Shown here: one piece after another, positions 33,416 to 44,705 of the stretch
Layout of the letters: the number at the start of each line of letters is the position of its first letter
Numbering within the stretch: the stretch's first letter is position 1
Source of the DNA: Ctena decussata
Taxonomy: Eukaryota > Mollusca > Bivalvia > Lucinida > Lucinidae
Reading direction: 5' to 3'
Length of the DNA: 64,000 bases
NCBI GenBank assembly: GCA_963989385.1
Contig: OZ022512.1
Location: forward strand, 29,285,899-29,349,898
Notes under the pieces: generated by a model
What the model was told of the DNA's origin: nothing
Seen by the model: the letters and a program-made list of their open reading frames with translations, nothing else
The model's database searches: none
Made by a program: the position numbers and the translations under genes

Positions 33416-35143
33416 ATGGCGTCAACGGAATATAGGTCCAACACAAACAGCCAGGGCAACATCGTCGATGTCATACAATTGGAAACAGAGTTTAAAAAAG
33501 ATAAGGTTAGAGCTAAATTGAATTTCACAAGATCGCGTAACCAACTACTATTGCTGTTAGAACAACAGGACATGCCAAGCCGCAAAGGAATTCGTGATGC
33601 CTGTGAGAACATGGACCAATGCATGGAAATAGCAATGGAAGTGCTGTCAAAGTTTTCGGACTTTTACATGGAAAATAAACAGCTTCAGGAGAGCCAGATT
33701 GTAGTAAGTGAGATGGAGAAAATCGACGAGGATTTCTATAGATCATATGAGTCAGCGTGGGAGTATCTGGATTCGCAGAGAGATAACAAATCAAGTTTAA
33801 CCGCCAACTTGCTTTCGATCGATCCTCCCGAGAGAACGAACATAACTGATCATGATGTTTCGGAAACCTACAGAAAGGAAAAACAGGTGACAGAACAGAA
33901 TGTATCGTATGAGACATTACCTGAGGTAGGATCTTTAGACCAAAGTCGTAGCATTCGTGACTCTATTCGTGAGACAACCGAAGCAACATCGAGTTATTTT
34001 CAAAATGAAAAGATTCAAAATAAAGCAGGAGAGGTCGGAGCTAGTTCGCCCACGGGAGATCGGTCAACCGGACAAATAAAATGCATCCACTGGGCTGATA
34101 TGGACCAGCACAGTCAGCACAGCAGAACCGTTTCGGGGATTTCAGGTGTAATAAATGAACCCGGACTGAATCCAAATGCTGCATCATTCGAGCTAATGGA
34201 GAGCGTACAGACTCCATCAATCGGACAAGACCTTTGGAGACAGTTGAAACGTGTACAGATTCCTGTATTTGATGGAGACAAGAGAAAATACCAGAGCTGG
34301 AAAGCTGCGTTCCTGGCTTTCATTGACAGTGCAAAGCAGTTAGATGAAACCGAAGAAGCATTTGTACCCACAGGAACTAACCGAAAGGCTATAATCGACG
34401 ACATATCAGCAATAAAGAATCGTGAAATATGGAACGCAAGGGGCTACAGCCAGTATACCGAGAAAGGATATGTGAGAGAAAGCCATGAACAGGAACAGTC
34501 AGAATCGAAGACGAATCTCCTAGTCATAATGCCTGGCAAAGATTCGACCGAAAGCGGAATGGCAATTCATATATCTACAAACACGAATGATTTGTTAGCG
34601 AATGAGACCGTGCATACTAGACCGAATCTACAACGCTATCTGCTGCGCTACAGATGGTCTTTTGCAGCAGAAGTGTTTGGCATCTTAGAAAGGTATCTCC
34701 GGATCGGAAGAGCACTAGCTTACAAGCAATCAGCTTACAGCTTCCTACGGAGGGGAAGCATCCAGAATCGCCCGCTAGAATCGAAATACGATCGGATTTT
34801 GTTGTTAGTTCCATCCACTGAGATAGTAAGGATATCGAAATATGGGCGGAAGATTGAAGCTGGCTTGGCCCATAACCGCTTATCAAGCGCCAAAATGTTT
34901 ACAGGCGCAGCTCGTGGAGTATTGCTGCAGGATACATGGACCACCGGATCGGAAAAGAATGACAGACCAGTAGAACCGTCACTCAAGCTTGCACGTGCCT
35001 TAAGCACTGCAATTCGCGCAACGAATCGGTTAGAGAAAAATGGGGCAACTGCACACCAAAAACTGTCGAAATGTCTTCAGAAGAGAGTGAGTAATTATAA
35101 ATATGACATTATGTCACTGCGTGCATCCACAGGAGCCTCTTAG
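33416..35143 (+). CDS. BEL/Pao Gag-like protein with unrelated C-terminal half
   Basis: 575 codons, starting at the first ATG 64 nt after the LTR. Residues 20-125 (KVRAKLNFTRSRNQLLLLLE ... YESAWEYLD) match the helical N-terminus of BEL/Pao Gag. Residues 276-305 (LKRVQIPVFDGDKRKYQSWK, then AAFLAFIDSA) match the start of the DUF1759 Gag domain. The expected continuation of DUF1759 is missing right after FIDSA, and residues 310-575 match nothing I recognise. No CCHC knuckle and no protease DTG is seen. I infer an internal deletion or replacement joined in frame. The protein may act as a Gag-only product, or the frame may simply not have decayed yet. Confidence 0.7.
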   Translation: MASTEYRSNTNSQGNIVDVIQLETEFKKDKVRAKLNFTRSRNQLLLLLEQQDMPSRKGIRDACENMDQCMEIAMEVLSKFSDFYMENKQLQESQIVVSEMEKIDEDFYRSYESAWEYLDSQRDNKSSLTANLLSIDPPERTNITDHDVSETYRKEKQVTEQNVSYETLPEVGSLDQSRSIRDSIRETTEATSSYFQNEKIQNKAGEVGASSPTGDRSTGQIKCIHWADMDQHSQHSRTVSGISGVINEPGLNPNAASFELMESVQTPSIGQDLWRQLKRVQIPVFDGDKRKYQSWKAAFLAFIDSAKQLDETEEAFVPTGTNRKAIIDDISAIKNREIWNARGYSQYTEKGYVRESHEQEQSESKTNLLVIMPGKDSTESGMAIHISTNTNDLLANETVHTRPNLQRYLLRYRWSFAAEVFGILERYLRIGRALAYKQSAYSFLRRGSIQNRPLESKYDRILLLVPSTEIVRISKYGRKIEAGLAHNRLSSAKMFTGAARGVLLQDTWTTGSEKNDRPVEPSLKLARALSTAIRATNRLEKNGATAHQKLSKCLQKRVSNYKYDIMSLRASTGAS

Positions 35144-35395
35144 TATTTATATGGCGATTTTAAACATGTTAGGTTGAAGGTTACATGTAAAATATCAATG
35201 CAAGTATATGTAGGAACATGTTGCCAATTCGAAGGGCAGGTCACGTCAAAGCATGGACGGGTTAACTTTAGCAACGAAGTGTTAGGGTATCTTAGTCACT
35301 CGAACAGAGCAACTAGAAATAGCATTCGACCATGAAACTAATTCATTTCTAAATATTTTATTCAAGATCGATCGTCAGGAAAACTTCCGGAAGAA

Positions 35396-36064
35396 TTGTT
35401 CTTTGAAAATAGGGCACATATTAGAAATATCGAACAGGAACTTCTGTTAGTATTACAGCTACATGAAAACAAAAAAGAAGAATCGTTCGTGAGCCAAACA
35501 GTAAGATGTCAGTCTGATCTTCTGTTTGCTCAACATTTATTTGGTGTACACGGATACACGACAAAGTCTTCGAAGAACTCTATCTTTGCTTCACTGCAGA
35601 ACGCAGAACTCAACGTCGAAGAGCTGAAGGGATCAACAACCAGCAATGAGGGGCTGTTAATCGTATGGCCCTTGACATATCAGTCAGCAAGTCCTTCTGA
35701 GGGTTTTCCGCTGGTACTTAACCAAAACTCATATGTCCAGATCGGAGTTCAGTTCGTTGAAACGTCAGTGGATAAAACTCAGTTCATTTTACATGGAAGA
35801 GACGGTGCTAGATCTTGGAACAAGTCTGGCACGAATTGCTTTATTTACATGTATAATGGTGGCAATCGGGACAGTCGGAGAAAATGGCATCAAGAACGCC
35901 GGAACAAACAGTTTAGCGAGGTCGTCCGATTCGTCACGGAGAAACTGGCCACTCGGCAGTGGCTTCGAAGTCTAACACGGGCACGACGGAAGAATTCGAG
36001 TCGCCAAGCTACCATTGGACAGGGCACCTTGGTGGCATCGATGACTAACTGTCGTTTAGTATAA
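35396..36064 (+). CDS. Second ORF of the BEL/Pao-type element, unknown
   Basis: 222 codons between the Gag-like ORF and the purine tract, on the same strand, with a 252 nt gap between them. No RT, RNase H, integrase or Env-type motif was recognised, and there is no signal peptide or membrane segment. The Arg-rich end (RARRKNSSRQ) is the only notable feature. It may be out-of-frame pol remnant or captured sequence rather than a real protein. Confidence 0.35.
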   Translation: MFFENRAHIRNIEQELLLVLQLHENKKEESFVSQTVRCQSDLLFAQHLFGVHGYTTKSSKNSIFASLQNAELNVEELKGSTTSNEGLLIVWPLTYQSASPSEGFPLVLNQNSYVQIGVQFVETSVDKTQFILHGRDGARSWNKSGTNCFIYMYNGGNRDSRRKWHQERRNKQFSEVVRFVTEKLATRQWLRSLTRARRKNSSRQATIGQGTLVASMTNCRLV

Positions 36065-36335
36065 GGACTACAGACTGCACATACTAAATTAAAACATTTT
36101 AATTAACGCGAATTCATACTGAAGAGAAGCCTACACTTATTATCAAAAGACTTAATAGTTGTCAATTCATACCTAAGAGAAACTTTATTTGTTTAATTAT
36201 CGTATCGCAACATTTACATTTACCTTTTGAAGTTTTCGCTAACATTTGAATTTGATGTAACTGAGAAATTTAACATTACTTTTAATAATTTTGAATATCT
36301 GATCAAAATGTATAGCATTTTGAGGAGGGGAAGAA

Positions 36336-36565
36336 TGGATAGGAGGATATTTAGTATATTTAAGGCATTTTAATAATTGGGCGTTACGTCATTGGCGTAG
36401 CGTCGCTTTAACGTCGCCGTAACGTAAGTTGCTGGGCAGATAGTAGACAAGACGCCATTAATCGTTAGGGCCCAGCATTCTAGAAGAATAAACCGAAATA
36501 TCGGACTCATAATCGGAGTTTCTTTCTTTTGGTGTTATTCCATAATCGGGAAAATCGTCACACCA
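36336..36565 (+). repeat. 3' LTR of the BEL/Pao-type element
   Basis: 230 bp, same ends as the 5' LTR. It is preceded by the purine tract GAGGAGGGGAAGAA (36322-36335) and followed by the target duplication gtcct. Confidence 0.92.
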
Positions 36566-37570
36566 GTCCTCAACCAGCCTTATTAAATTTATACAAATTG
36601 CACTACTAGTATTTGGCTGATTGCCATTGCAACCAAATGGTTAGAAGTAGAAAAAATATTAAAATATCTTTTTTGCAGAAAGTATGTGGCCGGTACAGCT
36701 CATACTCTACAGAAATGTCCTGAGTACTAGCCTCTATGGAATTACTGTTTTTCGTGGCAATTGCATCAGCAGTTCGGTTGCTATGGCAACTTATAGTTTC
36801 CATTCACTTATATTGGGAAAATGGAAATCCACAATTTTTGCTACCTCACTGCAGTTATTTGGATTTTTTTCTACAGAAATGCTTCTTGAGTAGTCCTCTA
36901 TGATTCTTATTAATTTTGTCGAAATCACCGAATTCGATTCGCTGCCATGGCAACATAAAGGAAAATTTTTTGAAGAAAATATTCAAAAATCTTTCCCTCA
37001 AAAACCATATAGGGGGGGGGGGTGAAGCTGATTCTTTGCATACATGTAATGACATTAGCCACTACGTAAATATTGTTCTTTTTATTTATTGTTGCTCACA
37101 TGGTTTCATTGCTATGGCATTTTAAAGCATTTTAAAGTTCCCATAGACTTGTATTGGGAAAAGTGCAAAATGGAATTTATTTCTCAGTTACTGCAATATT
37201 TAGGCAAAAGTTTTACAAACATGTTACTTTATTGTTACTTCATCAAACTTGCTAATATTAACCAGGACAAGCATAACAACTCAGTCAAAGTTGGAATTAG
37301 GCCGTATTGTACAATTTACTTTTGAGTTACTTACCCCTGAGTGCTGAGAATGAATGGGCTCAGGTGAGCAACAGGACGAATGGTTCTCTGGTTTTGGAAT
37401 AGTAGCATCAAAAGACTTTCTAACCCACTGTAGATTCTGGAAAAATCAAGATGACAAAATTAAGTATCACAAAGTAAAACAAAGTCCTAAAGAATTAATC
37501 TAATTAGTTGTCGTAACAGTTAATATTCTTCCTACAGCTATGATGAGTTCCTGACACTATATAAAGCTAT

Positions 37571-37759
37571 AAGAGCCACCGCATGACAAAACCAACAAAG
37601 TGGGTGTGCGCCCAGTGCAGACTCAGATCATTTGCCCAGACCCTTAGCTACCCTTTCACCACTTAGTAGAGAGTATAATCAGGCTGGGCTGATGCCCAGG
37701 CTGATCTGAGTGCACTGGGCACACAATCACTTTGTTGGTTTTCTCGTTTCCTGGCTCAT
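37571..37759. mobile_element. 'GAGCCGCGACACGAC' hairpin MITE, copy 5
   Basis: GAGCCACCGCATGACAAAAC and GTTTTCTCGTTTCCTGGCTC ends, with GTGCGCCCAGTGCAGACT and GTGCACTGGGCACAC arms. Confidence 0.85.
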
Positions 37760-38258
37760 ATATTGTATTATAAATGCTGAAAAATGAAATAAACAGGTAT
37801 AGATAAATACTACATGTACATAAAAAATATTAACGATAAAGACTGGCTCAGTAAAAAAATAAAGTGAACATAAATTGTGGTCTAGATTGTGTTGATTGAG
37901 GAAAGAAAAATACTGGCACGTTGGAATAAAGTCTTTAAATTGTGATTTTATAAGCCTACAACACTGGCATTTTTAAAAGGTTTGAATTAAAACAATATCC
38001 CAACAGAAATATATAACTATATGTCATAAATAGATCTGAGATGCAAACATTGGTAAAGGGCCAACCCTTGGCAACTATGCAAAGAACCAAGATTTTGACT
38101 TGCCAGTGTAGCCGCGTAGTCATGCTAAGAGCCCACATTTTGCAAACCACTTGTCTGCTAAAGGTCTGCACTTGTCTTTATACAATGCATTTTAAAATTT
38201 AATGGTATCTACTCCTTCAGAAAGGAAAGGCATTCATGAATGACATTATATTAGTAAC
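37760..38258. other. No gene recognised
   Basis: No recognised feature. Confidence 0.5.
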
Positions 38259-38260
38259 TA

Positions 38261-39471
38261 TACTAAGTACATTTAAAAGCGCAACACTTAGTTTTTCGGA
38301 AATAACTTTTTGAAATTTCAAGACAAACATTTGAAACTTCATGAGATATTTAGATTGACTTCTTTTCTGTCATATTGCTAAGTTTTATGGCCTTTTCTTG
38401 AGTATTCCATTAAGTTTACGTTCATTGTGGAACATAACCCCTAAAATGAAAATTCACAAAATAAAATCGCAACGTATGGACCTCGCTTCCTCGCATTCAC
38501 TGATGTTTTATCCAGCAAATGCTGTTGAATTTTGTTCCATTTCTTGATAAATTCTTTTCAGAGCCTCTGCAATATTTGAAGCCGATTCAGTGTACCCAAA
38601 ACGCACCGTTTATGTTCATCTGAGACATGCTGTTTTGATTTAGCAGTCCAATTGCAAACATGGTCATTCTGGCATACTGATGTCATTTGGTGTCAGAAAG
38701 AGAGAGTGACTTTACGTAGGTATGTTTGAGATTGTTTCCAATCTTTCTCTTCCAAACTTTTAAAGCCGATATTGCAGTTGTATACCGCACGTAAAAAGAA
38801 ATGTCTTACCAATTTATGGGCAAAGATCGTAAAAAATAAATATCCTTAAATTTTTTATTTCTCCGAATTTCGTTCCAATTACCAAAGAGAAACATTCGCA
38901 TGGGTCCCAAATGTCTGCGAGACAGCATCCGAGTGTCGAAAGCACCTGAGTTATAATTGATGACAATGATTGATCTGTCATGTTTATGGATGCATTCTCT
39001 TGAATAAGCTTGTCTGTTTCGATCTTTAAGGGTACTGGTCAGTAGAAAGGGCACCTATTGTCTAGAAATCGTGGCCATATGACATTTTTACCATCCAATC
39101 AGCTCTAACTTTGACACTGTATGAACTGGCAATCTTGAGGCGAATTGTCTTTCGGTGTTAATCGTGCCAAAACGTCTTGTGTTTTGCAATTTGTTTGTTA
39201 TTGGTTGTTTTTGTCTAATGCTGATCTACGAGCCATCCAATAACGTTGATCAAACAATTTTAAGTGTTTACGTGATACGCGCACGAGCAAATCTTGATTT
39301 TAATACTTGGGTGGTTTTCCACTGCAATGCGGGTACATGTGAGGATATTTTATGCCGAAACGTAAAGATAGAGTTGCCTGTCATACATTTAAATGCTATT
39401 CTTGGTCCTAATATTATACATTACGCAAAAATTGAAAACGAAAAATGTTGCGTTTTTAAATGTACTAAGTA
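38261..39471 (-). mobile_element. TA-flanked TIR element, 1211 bp, Tc1/mariner-like
   Basis: Left end TACTAAGTACATTTAAAAGC (plus GCAACA) and right end TGTTGCGTTTTTAAATGTAC (plus TAAGTA) are inverted, flanked by TA. A minus-strand stretch near 38520-38600 (EALKRIYQEMEQNSTAFAG then stop) loosely resembles a transposase C-terminus. The rest is too decayed to call. Confidence 0.75.
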
Positions 39472-39631
39472 TATTTTGAATAACAGGCTCAGATAAAGGT
39501 ATGCGCTGTTTTAAGCAGTTTTTGTTGATGGCACTAAACGGACTTGTCAAAATCTGAGAATGGAAGTGTCCATTACAAAGATATGTTAATTAAGGTGAAT
39601 GGGTACACCACAATTTTTTTCCGCCATTTTA

Positions 39632-41618
39632 GCTCACCTGAGCCGAAGGCTCACAGGTGAACTTATAGTATAGGCAGGCATCTGTCGCCCGTCCGTCCGT
39701 CAACATTTTCATCTCCTCTGAAACCACAAGACTTATTGTTACCAAATTTCATCTGTAGCATTTATAGGCAGGGGGGGCCAATAATCCTGTTTTTATCCAA
39801 ATCCCTTCAGAACTTAAGTTGCTATGGCAACTTAAAATTCCCATTGACATGCATGGACAAAATTGAAAATTTGCATTTATTGCTATGTCACGCTATGTCA
39901 CTGCAGCTATTTTGACAAAACTTTTATAGAAATCTTTCTTGAGTAGTCCCTTATCAACCACATGAAATTTATGTAAATTGCACACTTTAGATGGTTGCCA
40001 TTCCAACCAATTGGTTAAAAATAGAAAAAATATCCAAAATCATCTTCTTAGAAACTCTGCAACTAGTATAATTCAAAATTCACAGAAAGGATCTTAGTAC
40101 TAGCCATCTATTAAAGGAGGTGTATTTCTTGGCAATTGCTTGAGAGCAGTTTGGTTGCTATGGGAACTTGAAGTTGCCATTGACTTATAATGGCAAAATG
40201 GAAAATTTGCATTTTTAGTAGTTTTTTGACAAACTTTTATAGAAATGTTCCTTGAGTAGTCCTCTATCAACCACATGAATTTATGTAAATTGCACAATTT
40301 GGCTGGTTGCGCTGGCAACCGAATGGTTAAAAATAGAAAAATATTCAAAAATAAACATCTCCTCAGAAACTATGCAACCGATAAAGCTCAAACTTCACAG
40401 AAAGGATCTTAGTAGTAGCCTCTATAAAAGTATTATTTTTCTTGGCAATTGCTTGAGAGCAGTTTGGTTGCTATGTGGACTTAAAGTTGCCACTGACTTA
40501 TAATGGCAAAATGGAAAATTTGCATTTATTGCTATGTCACTGCAGATATTTTGACAAAGCTTGCATAAAAATATTATATTGATAGTCCTTAACCAGCCTT
40601 ATTAAAGTTAGGCAAAATTGCACAATATGGCTGGTTGCCGTGGCAACCGAGTAGTTGAAAATAGAAAAATATTAAAAAAAAAACATTTCCGCAGAAAACT
40701 AGGAGGTCAATAAAGCTCAAACTATACAGAAAGGATCTTAGTACTAGCCTCTATAGAATTATTGTTTTTCATGGCCATTGCTCCAGCAGTTTGGTTGCTG
40801 TGGCAACTTATAGTTTTCATTGACTTATAATGGGAAAGATGAAAATTGGCAATTTTCGCTATTTCACTGCAGTTATTTTGATTGTTTTTACAGAATTGTT
40901 TCATAAGTATGTTTCATATGATTTTTTTCCAAATCACTGAATTTGATTGGTTGCCATGGCAACTTAAAGGAAATTTTTCGAAAAATAATTTAAAAAAATC
41001 TTCTTAGAAACCTTAAGGGGAATGAAGCTGATGCTTTGCATACATGCTCATGACATTAGCTGCTACATAAATAATGTTGTTGTTTTTTTTTTAATAATAT
41101 ATAAATGTTTGCCTGTGTGGTTTCATTCTATAGCATTTCAAAGTTTCCATATACTTGTATTTGGAAAAGTGGAAATTGGCATTTTTGTGTTACTGTTATA
41201 TTTAGACAGAAGTTTTATAGACTTGTTCCCGGAGTAGTCCTCCACCACCCATGTGAATTTGTCAAAATCACTGATAATCACTGAAAGGCTAAATTTTCTT
41301 AAAAATATTTAATTACAGAAACTTCCCTAGAGTAGTCCTCTACCAACCATATGAATTTTGCTAAATCATTGCCATTGATTGGTTGCTGTGGCAACTGAAA
41401 GGCTAATCTTTATCAAATTGCAACTTTATGAAACTTGCAGATTATCTAAAAAAGGCCTTTATTATTATCATTATTATTATTATTATTATCATCAGGATAG
41501 GCATAAAATCTCTGACGAGTTTGAATGTGGGCCAGAACGGAATATTCATTTTGGAGTTACTTGAAACATTTTCTCATACACTTACAATGGGGAAAATGTT
41601 GTTCTGGGCATAGCAACT

Positions 41619-41654
<36 letters not shown>

Positions 41655-41935
41655 TTTTTTGAAACTTGATCAAACTTGCTGATAACCAGGAAATGCATAA
41701 ACTCTCTTACAAGTTTGAAATTTTTGCTATATTGTTTATTTTGCCCTTTGGGTGTTTAAATAGCTCATATTTGACCTTATCCCGGGCAAAGCGACATTAT
41801 TTTCTTTAAATTGTAACTTCATCAAACTTGCTGATATTACCTAGGACAAGCATAACAACTCAGACTATTTGAAATTAGGCCATATTGTACAATTTACTTT
41901 AGACTTACTTACCCTTGAGTTCTGAGGCAAGATTA
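39632..41935 (+). repeat. Bivalve-type repeat with AGCTCACCTGAGC start (copy B)
   Basis: Opens TAGCTCACCTGAGCCGAAGG, followed by CCGTCCGTCC and four or five units of about 340 nt homologous to copy A. It ends with the same phrases (GACAAGCATAACAACTCAG, TGTACAATTTACTTT). It preserves an empty version of the BEL target at about 40576-40600 (ATAGTCCTTAACCAGCC). A (TTA)n tract lies at 41458-41492 and a T tract at 41621-41660. Confidence 0.75.
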
Positions 41936-42290
41936 TACCATTAAGTCAGGAAGATTTATTCCATAAAGATTACCTCTCTTTGGCTCGTGCTCAGTATATT
42001 GAACATTTATTTACTTGTCTAGTTCTAAATTCATGATGTCACTTAATCTTCTGCCGTGGGAGTGCAACTTAAGCAATAATCGGTCAAATGCTTTATTCTT
42101 TGCCTCTTCATTCTTTTTTCTATAATCAGCTATAACAACTTGTTTACAGTTTCTTAACTGTATTATATTCTTATTATATGAAAATAGTTAGCACAGCTTG
42201 TTTTTTTTTTTTTTTTTTCTTTTTTTCTTTTCTGCCTACTTTTTGTACGACAGCAAACAGTTAAGAGTTAACAGACATTAAATCTGTGTG

Positions 42291-42343
<53 letters not shown>

Positions 42344-42791
42344 TTGACTTTTGTTTACTTGTTTGCAAAATATTGGTATGATAGGCTTTGTACCTTGCCA
42401 TTCACATATATTGTAAGTGTCAGATTGCTTCAGGAGATGGCTTTTATATAAGCACTGCTTCCTGTCAAATCCTGTACCATTATTTATTTTTGTACTACAT
42501 ATATGTAATTTCTATGAATGAAATGTTGTTTAAACCAGCACTATAAAGTTATTTTTGAGTGCGACTAGTTAACATAACACTATCAGGGAAGGGAACAAGG
42601 GTAGAAAAAAGCACGGATCCGTGCTCTTTGATATAATTAGATAATGACCCAAGTAATTACTGCTATCTTTTCCAGACTGTGCTAATTGATGCACTGCTTA
42701 AGATTATGATAAAATAACCAAAACACAAGAAAACCATGAAGAATCTTAGAATCTATAGTCAGTAGGTAAAGGCAAGCAGCACATGAGCTAA
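41936..42791. other. No gene; T-rich tract and (TCTG)n(TC)n microsatellite
   Basis: TGTCTG/TCTC repeats at 42290-42345 and a T run at 42201-42230. Confidence 0.7.
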
Positions 42792-42897
42792 GTAATAGTT
42801 ATACCATGGTTTGTCCGCCTGTACGAGGAGATAATTCACAAACTTTAGCAAGTGGATTACCTCCCGTACAGGCGGACAAATCAAGGTTTAACTATTT
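42792..42897. mobile_element. Short hairpin MITE, 106 bp
   Basis: TTTGTCCGCCTGTACGAGGA and CTCCCGTACAGGCGGACAAA pair, and AATAGTTATACC pairs with the AACTATT end. Confidence 0.82.
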
Positions 42898-43139
42898 TAT
42901 ACCATCCTTAACAGTGTAGACCTTGCTCATAGCGTAATATTTCGTGGTAAAGTTAGCGTTTTCTGGTAAGGCGGGTATAATGAGCTCTTGGTAAAGATTA
43001 AACAACATATGAAAGAAAACTAGGTTAAACTTTTAATAATTTTAACTTACAATTTATATTTCTATGAATATTTCTGCAGAATGAAACATTTTATTCAACA
43101 ACAGATTTATTTTACATGTATCTACTTTTTTCTTGAAAC

Positions 43140-43745
43140 TACATATTTCCGTTTTTTGGATATCTATAATTCATTTTAGGATATCCATAACTAATTTTAG
43201 GATATCCAGTACTTTATTTTGAGACAATAATATCGGATATCTTAAATTATTTTTTTGATATCCGTAATTCGATTTTGGGATATACAAAAATTGAAATATG
43301 GATATCCATTAATTGACCTTTAGATATCCATTATTCGTTTATGGATATCCAAAATTTGATGTATGGATATCCATCATTTGATATGATTTTGTGACATACA
43401 AAATTCGATCTATGACTATCCAAAATATCTATATATCAAATTACGGATATCCAAAAACCATGATGAACATTGGATAGCCATAAATCAAATAATTGATATC
43501 CTAAAATTGAATTTTAGATACCATAAGAAAATAAATAGCAAAACAGTACCTTATATGATGATCAGTTGATTTTTGGACAGCCAAAAGCCATTTTATTTAA
43601 CGATATTCATAAATGGACTTGGATATCAAATATTCACCAGATCTTTTGATATCCATAGTTCGATTTATGGATATTCATTATTCGATTTATGAATATCCAT
43701 GATTTGAACTTTCTATCCAGATAGTGGAATTATGGATATTCAATA
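43140..43745. repeat. TGGATATCCA palindrome array
   Basis: About 20 units of GGATATCCATAATTC(G)ATTT or decayed forms, 20-45 nt apart, core palindrome GGATATCC. A further cluster lies at 44070-44110. Confidence 0.85.
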
Positions 43746-44468
43746 ATGTGCTGCACATAAGAAGGGGTAACACAGGTAATTTAAGGATATTTTTAATATT
43801 TCTCCATAAAAACATACGCTGAGACCCACATTAGAGCCATCTTGCCAAAATGGCTCTGATGAGGTGGTCGCAGTTTCCATCCCTTGCTCCCCTGCATGGT
43901 CTTTCATATCACCTATGACGGTGTTTGCGAGACGTTTAACCTCTAGATCACTCGCTCTCTCAAATGAGGGGTCACAACATGATTTCATTGAGAAAGAATG
44001 AAAAATATCTCAGAATTATCTCTGTTACCCTTCTTATCTGGAGCTCTGTCAATATATACATGAAGATGAATACTGGATATCCATAAATCAAATTATGGAT
44101 ATCTAAAAACCGAATCATGCAATTACAAATGGAAATAAATAGTAAAATGGCACCCCAAAATATCTAGAGATAATTCATTGTGTTCTCCTCAGGCCCTGTT
44201 CAAAGGGGCCCAAGAAAAAGCAGGGCCGTCCAGTGCCTCCGGGCTGCAGCACAGCTGCTAATAGCTCACAAAGCTCAGGTCAGTAAAACTGATCTCAGTA
44301 TCAGAGATGATATATGGACATGACTGAAACAAGGTTGACATGGACACATAAATTCGTTCAAACACAAACGCTTTCTGTTTTCAGAAGGCTATACTCAAAC
44401 ACTGAGACCCTCCTAATACTAATCTTATTTACCCATACCCATTTTAACATTGAATATATGTGTACATT
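43746..44468. other. No gene recognised
   Basis: Mixed sequence separating the two clusters of the GATATC array. The short frames lack support. Confidence 0.5.
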
Positions 44469-44705
44469 GGGGAGGTGCCAAGGTCAAGTGGTTTTGGTGC
44501 AGAAAGTTGCGGGTTCAAATCCCGGCTTGGGTCAACTAAGGACTGTGAAACTCTGTCAACCCAGCTGTCAATGGGTATCTTCGAATGAGGAAGGATACGG
44601 CAGCGAAAGGAGAAGGATGGACTCGGCCTTTAATATGCAGTGCCAAAGTTAATCTGCACTGCCACTACGACCACCAGGCCATTGGAAACCTTTATCTTTT
44701 ATACA
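44469..44705 (+). repeat. tRNA-derived SINE, family B, copy 3
   Basis: GGAGGTGCCAAGGTCAAGTGG (Leu/Ser-type A box), GCGGGTTCAAATCCCGGC (B box), 3' tail CACTACGACCACCAGGCCAT and ACCTTTATCTTTTA. Best preserved of the three family B copies. Confidence 0.87.

Larger units (their letters stand above)
33123..36565 (+). mobile_element. Short BEL/Pao-type LTR retrotransposon, non-autonomous
   Basis: Two 230 bp direct LTRs (33123-33352 and 36336-36565) start TGGATAGG and end CACACCA. They differ at only two positions by eye. The 5 bp sequence gtcct flanks both sides (33118-33122 and 36566-36570), a clean target duplication. A TGG primer-site-like start (33358) and a purine tract (36322-36335) are in the expected places. 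The element is 3443 bp and encodes a BEL-type Gag N-terminus but no recognisable protease, RT, RNase H or integrase. It was therefore probably mobilised in trans. It sits inside the repeat 32484-37378. Confidence 0.9.
32484..37378 (+). repeat. Bivalve-type repeat with AGCTCACCTGAGC ends, split by the BEL element (copy A)
   Basis: Starts TAGCTCACCAGAGCCGAAGG, then a GTCCGTCC run at 32538-32565, then loose units of about 340 nt (phrases AAATTTGCATTTATTGC, GTTGCTATGGCAACTTA, CTTTTATAGAAATG). It ends GGGCTCAGGTGAGCAACAGG near 37378, an inverted match to the start. The BEL element occupies 33123-36565; the host repeat is about 1.45 kb without it. The short ORFs in it are not coding. Confidence 0.75.

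Noticed and set aside
39155..39496. 113-codon plus-strand frame
   Set aside because: It runs into the right TIR of the Tc1/mariner-like element at 38261-39471, so it is a chance frame.
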